A DNA stretch of 64,000 bases from Nectonema munidae (Eukaryota > Nematomorpha > Nectonematoida > Nectonematidae). Shown here piece after piece: positions 63,766 to 64,000 of the stretch. The DNA lies in assembly GCA_030549495.1 (NCBI GenBank), contig JAUIRK010000934.1, positions 124,001 to 188,000 on the forward strand, given 5' to 3'. A program made the position numbers and the translations under genes. A model generated the notes under the pieces. The model made no database searches. It was not told the origin of the DNA and worked only from the letters and a program-made list of their open reading frames with translations. Position 1 is the first letter of the stretch; every line of letters starts with the position of its first letter.

Positions 63766-63939
63766 TTTGAAGCAACGGAAAGTCAATCTTCTAACATTAT
63801 TCTGCTAGAAAATACTTTTAAAACTATCACTCCCACTTTGGTGGAATCTGAAAGAGCTTTTTCAGCAGCCACTTTGTTCATAACAAAAATAAGGACTCGG
63901 CTGAGTGGAAAAAGTATTCATTGTTTGTGTTTTTTTTAA
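63766..63939 (+). mobile_element. hAT transposase C-terminal dimerisation domain, at window edge
   Basis: The frame from about 63766 to TAA at 63937-63939 encodes TLVESERAFSAATLFITKIR and TRLSGKSIHCLCFF, the diagnostic C-terminus of hAT transposases (family form: VERAFSAAGLFVTKIRSRLS). It is open for over 55 codons. Upstream DNA to 63580 has an acidic piece and stops. AATAAA follows within 55 bp. The 3' end of the element lies beyond or near the window edge. Confidence 0.65.
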
Positions 63940-64000
63940 GTTTTTAAAGAATCAGAAAATATAATTTTTTTGTATATAGTTTGGAATAAAAATAAAGCTA

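Overview
This is an AT-rich (roughly 70%) animal nuclear window. Evidence for a metazoan is spliced genes with GT-AG introns, protein families of the AF10 and BORC type, LINEs, tRNA-derived SINEs and many hAT-like DNA transposons. The host proteins are very diverged from the vertebrate, fly and worm versions I can recall, which suggests a fast-evolving invertebrate. I cannot name the clade. Most of the window is introns and decayed repeats, and most longer reading frames are chance or belong to transposons.

Layout: (1) 0.85-1.17 kb, minus strand: a short single-exon gene for a BORCS8-like subunit of the lysosome-positioning BORC complex. (2) 2.7-15.4 kb: a graveyard of transposon pieces. It holds hAT C-terminal fragments, a possible pogo-like fragment, two LINE fragments (one about 2.5 kb with endonuclease and reverse transcriptase motifs, minus strand) and three hAT-type elements with terminal repeats, one with a perfect 8-bp target duplication. 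(3) 16.1-40.2 kb, plus strand: the main gene, a divergent AF10/AF17 (MLLT10/MLLT6, ZFP-1, Alhambra) homologue. Twelve exons join into one open frame of 485 codons including the stop. It has an N-terminal PHD finger, an extended PHD module, a basic Ser/Lys-rich linker, an octapeptide-like motif and a leucine zipper, and ends directly after the zipper. Its introns hold SINEs, a 430-bp retroposon with 14-bp target duplications, a decayed DDE transposase, a LINE tail with a trinucleotide repeat, and MITEs. (4) 40.8-55.9 kb: mostly non-coding. It has a degenerate ~150-bp satellite, a hAT MITE with poly-G tracts, a 55-bp minisatellite, a MITE nested in a MITE, and short unassigned exon-like pieces (49.3-49.75 kb, and 54.2 kb on the minus strand). 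(5) 55.9-56.3 kb, plus strand: the last three exons of a gene I cannot name, followed by a poly(A) signal. (6) 57.9-59.3 kb: a 1.3-kb (GT)n array with long poly-G tracts. (7) 59.3-64 kb: little coding signal until a hAT transposase C-terminus at the right edge.

The two recognised host genes are unrelated in function: AF10 proteins work with DOT1L in chromatin, and BORCS8 acts on lysosomes. I found no operon-like arrangement and no multi-gene system. The most interesting material is the strongly diverged, shortened AF10 gene, the unassigned 3' gene, the unclassified retroposon, and the extreme GT/G tract.
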